A stretch of 64,000 nt of DNA from Sphingomonas sp. SORGH_AS_0879 (GTDB taxonomy: Bacteria; Pseudomonadota; Alphaproteobacteria; Sphingomonadales; Sphingomonadaceae), in the NCBI RefSeq assembly GCF_030819175.1, contig NZ_JAUTBJ010000002.1:3309001-3373000 (forward strand). The letters run 5' to 3'. Position numbers and translations under genes: made by a program. The notes beneath the pieces are model-generated. The model saw only the letters and a program-made list of their open reading frames with translations. It did not search any database and had not been told where the DNA came from. Numbering within the stretch: the first letter of the stretch is position 1; the number at the start of each line of letters is the position of its first letter. This document shows positions 55,221 to 63,062 of the stretch, in pieces.

Positions 55221-56324
55221 TCAGATCGCGCGCTCCCCCGCGACCCGCAATCCGTACCCCTCCAACCCGACCAGCGTGCGGTGGCTGTTGGTCAGCAGGA
55301 TCATCTCCCCGACGCCCAGTTCGTTCAGGATCATCGCGCCGACGCCGTAATCGCGCAGTTCCTCCATGTCGGGCACCGTCACGCCCGCCCGCGCATGGAT
55401 CGCCAGCGTCAAGCCATCGGGGCGCGGACGGTTGATGACCACGACGACCCCGGCCCCTTCCCGACCGATCGCCTCCATCGACCGGCGCAGCAGGCCGCTG
55501 CGCGCGTTCGCCTCGCCGAACAAATCGGTGAAGGGCGACAAGGCGTGCATGCGCACCAGGGTCGGGCGCGCCGGATCGACGGCCCCCTTGACCAGCGCGA
55601 CCTGCTCGCTGCCCGTTGCCTTGTTCCAGAAGGTCATGGCGCGCCACCGGCCGCCCCATTCGCTGTCGAACTCGGTCTCTGCGCGCTTTTCGACCAGATG
55701 GTCGTGGCGACGACGATAGGCGATCAGGTCGCGGATCGAGCCGATCTTCAGGCCATGGAGTTGGGCAAAGGCGATCAGCCGGTCACGCCGCGCCATCGTC
55801 CCATCCTCGTCCATGATCTCGCAGATCACGCCGGAAGGATTAAGCCCTGCCAGCCGCGCGACGTCGACCGCCGCCTCGGTATGCCCGGCGCGCCCCAGCA
55901 CGCCGCCGTCGCGCGCGACCAGCGGGAAGACATGGCCGGGGCTGACGATCGCCTCCGGTCCCTGCGCCGCATCGATCGCCACCGCGATGGTGCGGGCGCG
56001 GTCGGCGGCGGAGATGCCGGTGGTCACCCCATGCTTCGCCTCGATCGAGACGGTAAAGGCGGTTTCGTGCCGCGTGCCGTTGCTCCGCGTCATCAGGTCG
56101 AGGCCCAACTGCTCGATGCGAGGCCTCGCCATCGCCAGGCAGATCAGGCCGCGCCCGTGCCGCGCCATGAAATTGATCGCATCGGGCGTCGCCATCTGCG
56201 CGGGGACGACCAGATCACCCTCATTCTCCCGGTCCTCGTCATCGACCAAGATGAACATCCGCCCGTTGCGCGCCTCGTCGATGATCTCCTCGGGACTGAA
56301 GAGAAAGGCGCGGGTGCCGGTCAT
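55221..56324 (-). CDS. ribB: 3,4-dihydroxy-2-butanone 4-phosphate synthase with degenerate GTP cyclohydrolase II domain (RibBX-like)
   Basis: A protein of 367 aa. The N-terminal RibB domain (about residues 8-203) has its acidic active-site loop DDEDRENEGDL (residues 28-38), RHGRGLICLAM and HGVTTGISAADRARTI. The C-terminal domain aligns with GTP cyclohydrolase II, but where RibA has its zinc cysteines this one reads ALSPFTDLFGEANARSGLLRR, so the zinc site is lost. Such RibBX proteins keep only RibB activity. RibB converts ribulose 5-phosphate to the four-carbon riboflavin precursor. It is the last gene of the extradiol operon, overlapping the preceding gene (ATGA). Confidence 0.9.
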   Translation of the reverse strand: MTGTRAFLFSPEEIIDEARNGRMFILVDDEDRENEGDLVVPAQMATPDAINFMARHGRGLICLAMARPRIEQLGLDLMTRSNGTRHETAFTVSIEAKHGVTTGISAADRARTIAVAIDAAQGPEAIVSPGHVFPLVARDGGVLGRAGHTEAAVDVARLAGLNPSGVICEIMDEDGTMARRDRLIAFAQLHGLKIGSIRDLIAYRRRHDHLVEKRAETEFDSEWGGRWRAMTFWNKATGSEQVALVKGAVDPARPTLVRMHALSPFTDLFGEANARSGLLRRSMEAIGREGAGVVVVINRPRPDGLTLAIHARAGVTVPDMEELRDYGVGAMILNELGVGEMILLTNSHRTLVGLEGYGLRVAGERAI

Positions 56325-57259
56325 CCCGCGACCACGCGCTGGTCGAGCGTGCCGAACAACGGCCCCGCCCGCATCGTCACCCGGTCTCCGAAGGACAGGA
56401 AGGGGGTGCGCGGCGCCCCGCCCTCGATCATCTCGATCGCGCGACGCTCGGACAGGCAGGTCGAACCGACCCGCGCATGATCGGCGTTCGACACCGTGCC
56501 CGACCCGATGATCGTCCCCGCGGGCAGATTCCGGGTCCGCGCGGCATGAGCGATCAGTTCGTGAAAGCCATAGGCCATCTGATCGCCGACCGGATGGCCG
56601 AACCAGCGCCCGTTCACCTCGACGGTCAGCGGCAGTCCTACACGACCCTCGGACCAGGCGGATCCCAGTGCGTCGGGTGTCACGGCAAAGGGCGCGACCG
56701 AGCAGGCCGGCTTGGCCTGTATCCAGCCGAATCCGGTCTTCATTTCGATCGGCGCGATCGCGCGCAGCGACCAGTCGTTGAGCAGCATGACCAGACGAAT
56801 GTGTGCCAGCGCCTCGTCCGCCGTGCAGCCCATCGGCACGTCGCCCGTCACCACCGCGAACTCGCCCTCGAAGTCGATGCTATCCGCCTCGCTGGGCAAG
56901 GGCACGTCCTCGGTGGCCGAGAGAAAATGGTGCGACAAGCCCTGATACATAAGTGGCCTGTCGGTCTCGATCGGCGGCAGGTTGAACGCCTTCTGCATCA
57001 GCGCGCCATGAGTCGGGAAGGCCGAGCCATCGAGCCACTGCCATGCCCGCGGCAAGGGGGCCTGCAACGCGGAGACGTCCAGGACCTCACCCTCCTCATT
57101 GACCCGCCCGGCCAACCCGCGCAAGATCGGTTCCAGGCGAGTCCAATCGTCCAACGCGGCCTGAATCGACACTCCGGCGGGCAGAGCGCGCATGCCGTCG
57201 CGCGATACGACGACCAGCATGCCGTCCCGGCTGCCATCCTCACGGGTCGCGAGCCGCAT
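56321..57259 (-). CDS. fumarylacetoacetase-family hydrolase
   Basis: A protein of 312 aa. The C-terminal FAA domain has EGEFAVVTGDVP with acidic metal ligands, LLNDWSLRAI, KPACSVAPFAVTPD and IIGSGTVSNADHA. An N-terminal domain of about 95 aa precedes it. The family hydrolyses C-C bonds of 1,3-diketo acids (fumarylacetoacetate, acylpyruvates) or hydrates/decarboxylates ring-cleavage products. Here it probably acts late in the pathway begun by the extradiol dioxygenase. The start at 57259 follows the cyclase stop by 4 bp, with GAGGAATAGGG upstream. Confidence 0.9.
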   Translation of the reverse strand: MRLATREDGSRDGMLVVVSRDGMRALPAGVSIQAALDDWTRLEPILRGLAGRVNEEGEVLDVSALQAPLPRAWQWLDGSAFPTHGALMQKAFNLPPIETDRPLMYQGLSHHFLSATEDVPLPSEADSIDFEGEFAVVTGDVPMGCTADEALAHIRLVMLLNDWSLRAIAPIEMKTGFGWIQAKPACSVAPFAVTPDALGSAWSEGRVGLPLTVEVNGRWFGHPVGDQMAYGFHELIAHAARTRNLPAGTIIGSGTVSNADHARVGSTCLSERRAIEMIEGGAPRTPFLSFGDRVTMRAGPLFGTLDQRVVAG

Positions 57260-57263
57260 GTCC

Positions 57264-58043
57264 CTATTCCTCGAATATCGCGACCGCGCGGCACCAGCCT
57301 GCCGAACCACCCTTCACCTTGACGGGCAGGCAGGAGACGGTGAAGCCGGTCGCAGGCAGCTCTTCCAGCCGGGTCAGCTTCTCCATGTGGCAATAGCCGA
57401 TCTCGCGGCCCGCCTTATGGCCTTCCCAGACCAGCGAATAATCGCCCGTTTCGGCGACCCGCGCGGCGGTGTGACTAAACGGTGCGTCCCAGCTCCAGGC
57501 ATCGGTGCCGGTCACGCGGACGCCGCGCTCGGTAAGATACAGGGTCGCCTCATACCCCATGCCGCAACCGCGCCCGAGAAAGTCGGGCCGCCCCAGCGCC
57601 GCGCCTGCGGAGGTGTTGACCAGCACGATGTCGAGCGGGCGCAGTTCATGCCCGATCCGCACCAGTTCGGCCTCGACCTCGGCCGCCGTCACGACATGCC
57701 CGTCGGACAGATGGCGAAAGTCGAGCTTCACACCGGGCTGGAGGCACCATTCGAGCGGCACCTCGTCGATGGTGATCGCCCGCTCCCCCTTGTTCATGGT
57801 CGGATGATAATGCCACGGCGCGTCGAGATGCGTACCGTTATGCGTGCTCAGCGTCAGCATTTCCGACGCCGCGAACCCTTCGCCGCCCGCCATCGCCTCC
57901 GCCGTGATGCCGGGGAAGAACATCGCCGCCTCGGCAACCGTCTCGTGGTGGGTCTGGCGGGTGATGCTCGGCCGCATGAACGGCGGATCGGTAATGACCT
58001 CCGGGTCGATCGCGATCGACAGGTCGACGATACGGCGCGTCAT
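57264..58043 (-). CDS. cyclase-family (kynurenine-formamidase-like) metal hydrolase
   Basis: A protein of 259 aa with the cyclase-family signature HNGTHLDAPWHY (about residues 67-78), which supplies His/Asp metal ligands, and the late GTDAWSWDAPF segment. Members include kynurenine formamidase and isatin hydrolase, which open lactams or hydrolyse N-formyl bonds; others act on lactones. Placed between the C-C hydrolase-like gene and the fumarylacetoacetase-like gene; overlaps the former (ATGA at 58043). Confidence 0.88.
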   Translation of the reverse strand: MTRRIVDLSIAIDPEVITDPPFMRPSITRQTHHETVAEAAMFFPGITAEAMAGGEGFAASEMLTLSTHNGTHLDAPWHYHPTMNKGERAITIDEVPLEWCLQPGVKLDFRHLSDGHVVTAAEVEAELVRIGHELRPLDIVLVNTSAGAALGRPDFLGRGCGMGYEATLYLTERGVRVTGTDAWSWDAPFSHTAARVAETGDYSLVWEGHKAGREIGYCHMEKLTRLEELPATGFTVSCLPVKVKGGSAGWCRAVAIFEE

Positions 58044-59197
58044 GAGTTGCGTCCTCCCAACGTCTCGGCGAACCAGTCGGAGATCAGGTCGCGGCCATAG
58101 GCCATGTTGTCCGCCCCGACATGCTCGACCCCTCCCTCGCGAGGGGTGAAGATCACCTTCTCGCGACGTGGCGAATTGATAAGCTGGTCGTACAGATCGT
58201 CGGCATATTTCACGCTGATCTGGCGATCGTCCGCGCCGTGGGTGACGAGGAACGGGACGGTGATCCGGTCCATATGGCCGTTCAGGTTCATCGCTTCGGA
58301 CCTGGCGAGGAAGTCGTCCTGATCCTTCGCGCCGAAAGCCCAGTGGACGTGCTTCCAATAGTGCGGGACCGGATTCTCGCCCTCGCGTGCCATGCGCCTG
58401 TCCTGCACCTCGCGCCAATTATGGTTCGCACCCCAGACCGCGCCGCTCGCGAAACGTGGCTCATACGCGACGGCGCGCGGCGCGAAGTGACCGCCCAGCG
58501 AGATGCCGGTCATGCCGATCCGCCTCGGGTCGACGTCCGGCTGCGTCTCCAGCCAGTCGACCGCCGCGCTGGCCCAGCTTTCGCTGTGCGGATCGACCGG
58601 CAGATGCTGGAGCCGCAGCGCCTCGCCCGATCCCGGCTGGTCCACGCACAGCGTCGAAATGCCACGCCGGGCCAGTTCGTGCGGCAGCCGCGTCCAGTAA
58701 AGCAGTTCCTTGCAGCTATCGAGGCCGTTGCAGAACACCACCACCGGCTTGGCCCCCTCGCCCGGTGCGCGGGTATAGAGGGCTGGCATGGTGCCTGTCG
58801 CCAGCGGGATCTCCACCCGCTCGCGGTTCAGCCGCCCCAGAGACGTCGAACGGTCGAACGCCTCGCGCGCGCGCGCATAGGTTTCGCGACGCCCCGGATG
58901 GCCATGCCCCTGCATCCGCTCGGCGGTGATGAGATAGAGGCTGGCGCGCTCCAGCTTGTTGGAGGCCGAAAAGGCGCGCCCCCTGGCCTCGTCCTCGGCG
59001 GCGAGGTCGATCAGCTTGTCGCCCATCGCCGCCCAGGCTTTCATGAACATCGGCGTACCGGCATCCGCGCCGCTCGCCGCCGCCTCCTTGATCGGCTGGC
59101 ACATGTCGATGATCTCGCCGAGCTGCGCGCCCGACTCCATCGCGATCGCGACCGACAGGTTCCAGATATAGTTGGGAAAGGGCTCGTACAGCGCCAT
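58040..59197 (-). CDS. alpha/beta hydrolase, 2,6-dihydroxypseudooxynicotine-hydrolase-like
   Basis: A protein of 385 aa. An N-terminal helical cap of about 125 residues precedes the hydrolase core. Ser233 lies in GISLGGHF, and GADDRQIS and GVEHVGAD carry the probable Asp and His. This layout matches the FrsA/DUF1100-like enzymes that cleave C-C bonds next to aromatic or vinylogous keto groups, such as 2,6-dihydroxypseudooxynicotine hydrolase. Substrate unknown. Start chosen at MALYEPFPNY, 5 bp after the dioxygenase stop. Confidence 0.85.
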   Translation of the reverse strand: MALYEPFPNYIWNLSVAIAMESGAQLGEIIDMCQPIKEAAASGADAGTPMFMKAWAAMGDKLIDLAAEDEARGRAFSASNKLERASLYLITAERMQGHGHPGRRETYARAREAFDRSTSLGRLNRERVEIPLATGTMPALYTRAPGEGAKPVVVFCNGLDSCKELLYWTRLPHELARRGISTLCVDQPGSGEALRLQHLPVDPHSESWASAAVDWLETQPDVDPRRIGMTGISLGGHFAPRAVAYEPRFASGAVWGANHNWREVQDRRMAREGENPVPHYWKHVHWAFGAKDQDDFLARSEAMNLNGHMDRITVPFLVTHGADDRQISVKYADDLYDQLINSPRREKVIFTPREGGVEHVGADNMAYGRDLISDWFAETLGGRNS

Positions 59198-59202
59198 CGG
59201 GC

Positions 59203-60105
59203 TTACACCGAAACCGGCTGGAACAACCCGGCATCGGGCTTGGGATGCGGCATGGTCTGCGGACCGCCGACGCCGATGCCCCATTGGTCCATCGTGCCGG
59301 GGCCGGGGACATGCACCTGATGCTCGTGCGTCTCGAAGTCGACATGCTCCAGTTCCGAGGTGTATTCGACCGCGAAACCGTTCGGCGTCGTGAAATAGCT
59401 GAAGGTGTTGTTGCCGGCCGTGTGACGGCCAGGCCCCCAGCGGATATCGGTGCCCGCCTGCTTCAGCCGCCGGATACCCGCCATCATGTCGTCCACGGTC
59501 AGCATGTCATAGGCGACATGGTTGAGACAGGGCGGCCCCGGAAGGATGGCAAAGCGATGATGCGCCGAGTTGCAGCGCAGGAAGCACATGAAGTCGCCCA
59601 GCCAGTCCGACACGCGAAAGCCCAGCACATCGGTGAAGAACGCCACCATCGCCCGGTGATCGGGCGAATGCAGCACGATATGGCTGATCTTTTGCGGAAT
59701 GCCTTCCCAGCGACTGAGCGCGCGCGGCGTGCGGCGCTCGACATCCGCCGAAACCTCGAACGGCAGCCCATCGGGCGAGAAGAAGCGGAAACCATAGCCG
59801 CCCCCCAATGTCGCCAGGTCGCGGGGGGCGAAGATGATCCGGCAACCGGCCTCCTCCACCTTGGCGTGCAAGGCATCGACATCGGCGCGCGTGTCGGCGG
59901 CCAGCGCGATCACGTCGATGCGATTGGCATCGTCCTGTCGCAGACGGACGACATAGGCTTCGTCATGCCCCTCGGCCGCGAAATGGTACAGGCCATCCCG
60001 CTCCCCCGCTTCGACCAGTTTCCAGTCGTCGCGATAGAATGCGCGTTCGGCATCGAGGTCGGCGACGCCATAGCCGACGTAACGGATCTCGGTCACTCTT
60101 GCCAT
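59203..60105 (-). CDS. type I extradiol ring-cleavage dioxygenase (VOC superfamily)
   Basis: A protein of 300 aa with two VOC modules. The C-terminal module has the 2-His-1-Glu iron site: His142 (SHIVLHSPDH), His196 (LNHVAYDM) and Glu247 (FAVEYTSE). A probable acid/base His183 (AHHRF) and Tyr237 match the BphC positions by spacing. It should cleave a catechol-type ring next to the hydroxyls with Fe(II) and O2. The N-terminal 120 residues form the non-catalytic module. First gene of the second aromatic operon; start at MARVTEIRYVGYGV. Confidence 0.93.
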   Translation of the reverse strand: MARVTEIRYVGYGVADLDAERAFYRDDWKLVEAGERDGLYHFAAEGHDEAYVVRLRQDDANRIDVIALAADTRADVDALHAKVEEAGCRIIFAPRDLATLGGGYGFRFFSPDGLPFEVSADVERRTPRALSRWEGIPQKISHIVLHSPDHRAMVAFFTDVLGFRVSDWLGDFMCFLRCNSAHHRFAILPGPPCLNHVAYDMLTVDDMMAGIRRLKQAGTDIRWGPGRHTAGNNTFSYFTTPNGFAVEYTSELEHVDFETHEHQVHVPGPGTMDQWGIGVGGPQTMPHPKPDAGLFQPVSV

Positions 60106-60169
60106 GTCATGCTCCAGGGGCTGGGTAATGCCCCGGCGGTGGCGACACACCCCGCCGGGGATGGTGTCG

Positions 60170-62491
60170 TCAGAAGCGGAACGAGCCCTGCACGCCGTAG
60201 GTGCGCGGCTGGCCGAAATTCCAATTGTAGATGTTGATCCCGCCGCCGGTGAACCCGGCATAGGTCTTCACCCGGTTGTTCTCGAGATTGCGGACATAGC
60301 CCTGGATGCTGAACCGGTTGTTCGGCATGTTCAGTTCCAGGCTGAGATCGGTGGTGGTGAACGCATCCACCTCGTCGCCCCTGTAGTTGAAGGCGGTGAG
60401 GAAATAGCGCGACTTGAACCGGCTGAAGCCATTAGCCACCAGCTTGTATCCGTCACCCAGTTCGATCGTCTTGGTATAGTTGATGCCGATCGTCCACTTG
60501 GGCGCCTGCGGTGCGACATTGCCCGCCAGGTCGAGCGTCAGGCGCGGGACATTGGCCGGCGGATTGGCCAGCGTCGGGGCCGGGATGCCCGCGAACTGCT
60601 GAAGCCGCGCGTCGATATAATTGACGATCAGGCTGACCCGGTCGTTGGGCGACAGGCGGACGGCGGTATCGGTTTCGATGCCCCAGACCCGGCTCTTGCC
60701 GGCATTGAAGGTGCGCGCGCCGACAGTGGTGTCGATATAGACCTGAACCTGCTGGTCCTTATAGTCGTAGTAGAAGGCGCTGGCATTGAATTCGAGGCGA
60801 TTGCCCATGAAGCGGTTCTTCGAGCCGAACTCATAGGCCGTCAGATTTTCCGCGTTGAACGATCCGACCAGATCGAAGCCGCCGCTTTTGAACCCGGTAC
60901 TGACCTTGGCATAGAGAAGATTGTCGCGCGCAGGCTTGTACTCGACGCCCGCCGTCCAAGTGATCTTGTCTTCCTTGTAAGTGGGATAGCGGATCAGCGC
61001 CCCTGCCCCGCTGCCGTCGGCGGGTGGCCGCGCCATGGTCGGCGAGCGGTAGAAGCCGTAGTTGATATATTCGGCATCCTTCTTGTCGTCGGTGTAGCGG
61101 ATGCCGCCGGTGAGGCTCAGCGTGTCGGGCACGATCCAATAGGTCGCCTGGGCAAAGGCCGACTTCGATTCCGAGGTCACGTAAGGACGATAGAAGAAGT
61201 TGGCGAAGGCCCCCGCCACGGGCAGATAGAGGCCACGCGCGATGATCTGGTTCTCGTGGAAATAGAAGCCACCGACCTGCCAGACGAACTGGCCCTGGCT
61301 TCCGCCGTTCAGACGGACCTCATGGCTTTGCGTGCGCGTATCGTAGCGGTCGTTGTAGAAGGTGAACAGCTCCGGCAGGAAGCCGTTCTGCGGGATGACC
61401 GCCTGGTTATCGACATGCCGATAACCGCCGATATAGCTGAGCGTCGCGCCGCCGAAATCATAGGAGACGCGGCCGCGCACCGCATATTGCTGGCTCTTGA
61501 AGCTCCCCATTCGGCCAAGCGGGAAGCTGGCGGGATCGAACACCTGAGGCACGTCGACAAAGGACGGAACCTGACGCTGGGCGAGCGTGGTATAGGCCGT
61601 GGGCGGAGCCACCGACGCGGGCAACTCGGTCACGCCGGGAGTCGATCCGTTGACGGCCAGGCCATATTGCATCGGCCCGGTCTGGTCGATGTCGACATAT
61701 TCGCCCGCGAGATAGACCTCCAGCGCGCCCGGCGCGAACAGGATGCTGCCGCGGACCGCATCGACATTGGCATCGTCGCCCCGACCCGCCGGACCGTTGT
61801 CGACATAGCCGTCATGCTGATTGTGCAGCCCCGCCACGCGGATCGCGACCTTGTCGCCCAGCGGCACGTTAACCGCGCCCGTCGCATAGATCGCGTTGTA
61901 ATTGCCATAGCCCAGCGTCGCCGAGCCCTCGAAGCTCTCCTGCACCGGCTTGGCCGCCACGATGTTCAGCGCACCCGCCGTCGAGTTGCGGCCGAACAAT
62001 GTGCCCTGCGGCCCGCGCAGCACCTCGATCCGCTCCAAGTCGAAGAAATTGGCGTTCAGGCCGACCGGGCGGTTGATATATTCGCCATCGATCGAAACGG
62101 TCAGAGCAGGATCGGCGCTTTCCGAAATATCCTGGCTGGACACGCCGCGAATGGCGATCTTGGTGAAGACGGAGTCGGGCGTGATGCCCAGATCGGGCGC
62201 AAGGCGCTGAAGCCCGCTGACATCGGTGACCTGTGCCTTGGTCAGATCCGCGCCACCGATGGCGCGAATGGCGATCGGAGTATCCTGCAACCGGGTTTCG
62301 ACCTTGGTCGCGGTGACGATGATGTCTTCGGACTGAGCGAGCTCATCGGCCGCCGCCCGCGTCGTCCCATTGGCGGACGTCTGCGCTGCGGAACCCGCCG
62401 GATTCGCGACCTGCGCGAATGCGGGATGGGCCACCCATAAGGCGGTGGTAGTGGTAAGCGCCGTGATGGCGACGCGGCGGAACCTCATCAT
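60170..62491 (-). CDS. TonB-dependent outer-membrane receptor
   Basis: A protein of 773 aa. A signal peptide (cleavage near HPAFAQV, residue 27) is followed by the TonB box-like DIIVTATK at about residues 57-64. The plug domain has SVFTKIAIRGVSSQD and QGTLFGRNSTAGALNIVAAKP, and the barrel ends with the outer-membrane signature Phe (VQGSFRF). It has no STN domain, so it is not self-signalling. It lies upstream of the extradiol operon, same strand, 64 bp before the dioxygenase, and may import the aromatic substrate. The ATG at 62491 has GAGAGGGG upstream. Confidence 0.93.
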   Translation of the reverse strand: MMRFRRVAITALTTTTALWVAHPAFAQVANPAGSAAQTSANGTTRAAADELAQSEDIIVTATKVETRLQDTPIAIRAIGGADLTKAQVTDVSGLQRLAPDLGITPDSVFTKIAIRGVSSQDISESADPALTVSIDGEYINRPVGLNANFFDLERIEVLRGPQGTLFGRNSTAGALNIVAAKPVQESFEGSATLGYGNYNAIYATGAVNVPLGDKVAIRVAGLHNQHDGYVDNGPAGRGDDANVDAVRGSILFAPGALEVYLAGEYVDIDQTGPMQYGLAVNGSTPGVTELPASVAPPTAYTTLAQRQVPSFVDVPQVFDPASFPLGRMGSFKSQQYAVRGRVSYDFGGATLSYIGGYRHVDNQAVIPQNGFLPELFTFYNDRYDTRTQSHEVRLNGGSQGQFVWQVGGFYFHENQIIARGLYLPVAGAFANFFYRPYVTSESKSAFAQATYWIVPDTLSLTGGIRYTDDKKDAEYINYGFYRSPTMARPPADGSGAGALIRYPTYKEDKITWTAGVEYKPARDNLLYAKVSTGFKSGGFDLVGSFNAENLTAYEFGSKNRFMGNRLEFNASAFYYDYKDQQVQVYIDTTVGARTFNAGKSRVWGIETDTAVRLSPNDRVSLIVNYIDARLQQFAGIPAPTLANPPANVPRLTLDLAGNVAPQAPKWTIGINYTKTIELGDGYKLVANGFSRFKSRYFLTAFNYRGDEVDAFTTTDLSLELNMPNNRFSIQGYVRNLENNRVKTYAGFTGGGINIYNWNFGQPRTYGVQGSFRF

Positions 62492-62534
62492 ACGATCCCC
62501 TCTCCATGGTCGGAGGCGTATCCGCCTCTCATTT

Positions 62535-62572
62535 AGAACTAGAATGATTGTTCTGTTTAAGGCCCGAGTCAA
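62535..62572 (-). promoter_or_regulatory. candidate promoter and operator of the TonB receptor gene
   Basis: On the minus strand TTGACT (62572-62567) and AATCAT (62549-62544) have a 17-bp spacer, a good sigma-70-like arrangement. An inverted repeat AGAAC-N10-GTTCT (62535-62539 and 62550-62554) overlaps the -10 box, where a repressor would block polymerase. It lies about 45-80 bp upstream of the receptor start codon. Confidence 0.5.
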
Positions 62573-62609
62573 GCGCCGATCGGCGATCGGGCGAGATTAT
62601 TTTGCGCGT

Positions 62610-63062
62610 TCAGAACATCGGATGCGGATTGCGCGCGGTCGTCGGCATCGGCTGGATCACATCCCAATGTTCGACGATCTTGCCGTCCTTCAACCGATAG
62701 ATGTCGGCGACCGCGCCGCCGGGGGTATCCGGGTTGGTGCGGCCATGCAGGTGGATGACAGCCATGTCGCCGTCGACGATGATCCGCTTCACGTCGAAGC
62801 GCGCGCCGGGAGTCGCGAATTTGGGGGCAAGCGCCGCGACCGCGGCGTCGCGGCCATCGGCAAGGCCGGGATTATGCTGGATATAGTCCGCCACGACATA
62901 GCGCTGAAACGCCCCGGCCACGTCGCGCCGGGTATAAAAGCGATCGGCGAAATCCGTCATGATCGCGCGGTTGCGATCGGTCAGCGTGCTCCCCGATCCG
63001 GCGATCGCGGCCGGTGCCAGAAATGGCGTCGTTAGGACCAGCGCATGAAACATGGCTTTCAT
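62610..63062 (-). CDS. exported SnoaL/NTF2-like protein
   Basis: A protein of 150 aa with a signal peptide (to about AAIAG, residue 22). The cone-shaped SnoaL/NTF2-like domain has FADRFYTRRDVAGAFQRYVVADYIQHNPGLADGRDA and DIYRLKDGKIVEHWDVIQ. Members are small-molecule isomerases or binding proteins; the secreted versions are poorly understood. The ATG overlaps the stop of the upstream glycosidase gene (ATGA at 63062), so the two are coupled. Confidence 0.82.
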   Translation of the reverse strand: MKAMFHALVLTTPFLAPAAIAGSGSTLTDRNRAIMTDFADRFYTRRDVAGAFQRYVVADYIQHNPGLADGRDAAVAALAPKFATPGARFDVKRIIVDGDMAVIHLHGRTNPDTPGGAVADIYRLKDGKIVEHWDVIQPMPTTARNPHPMF

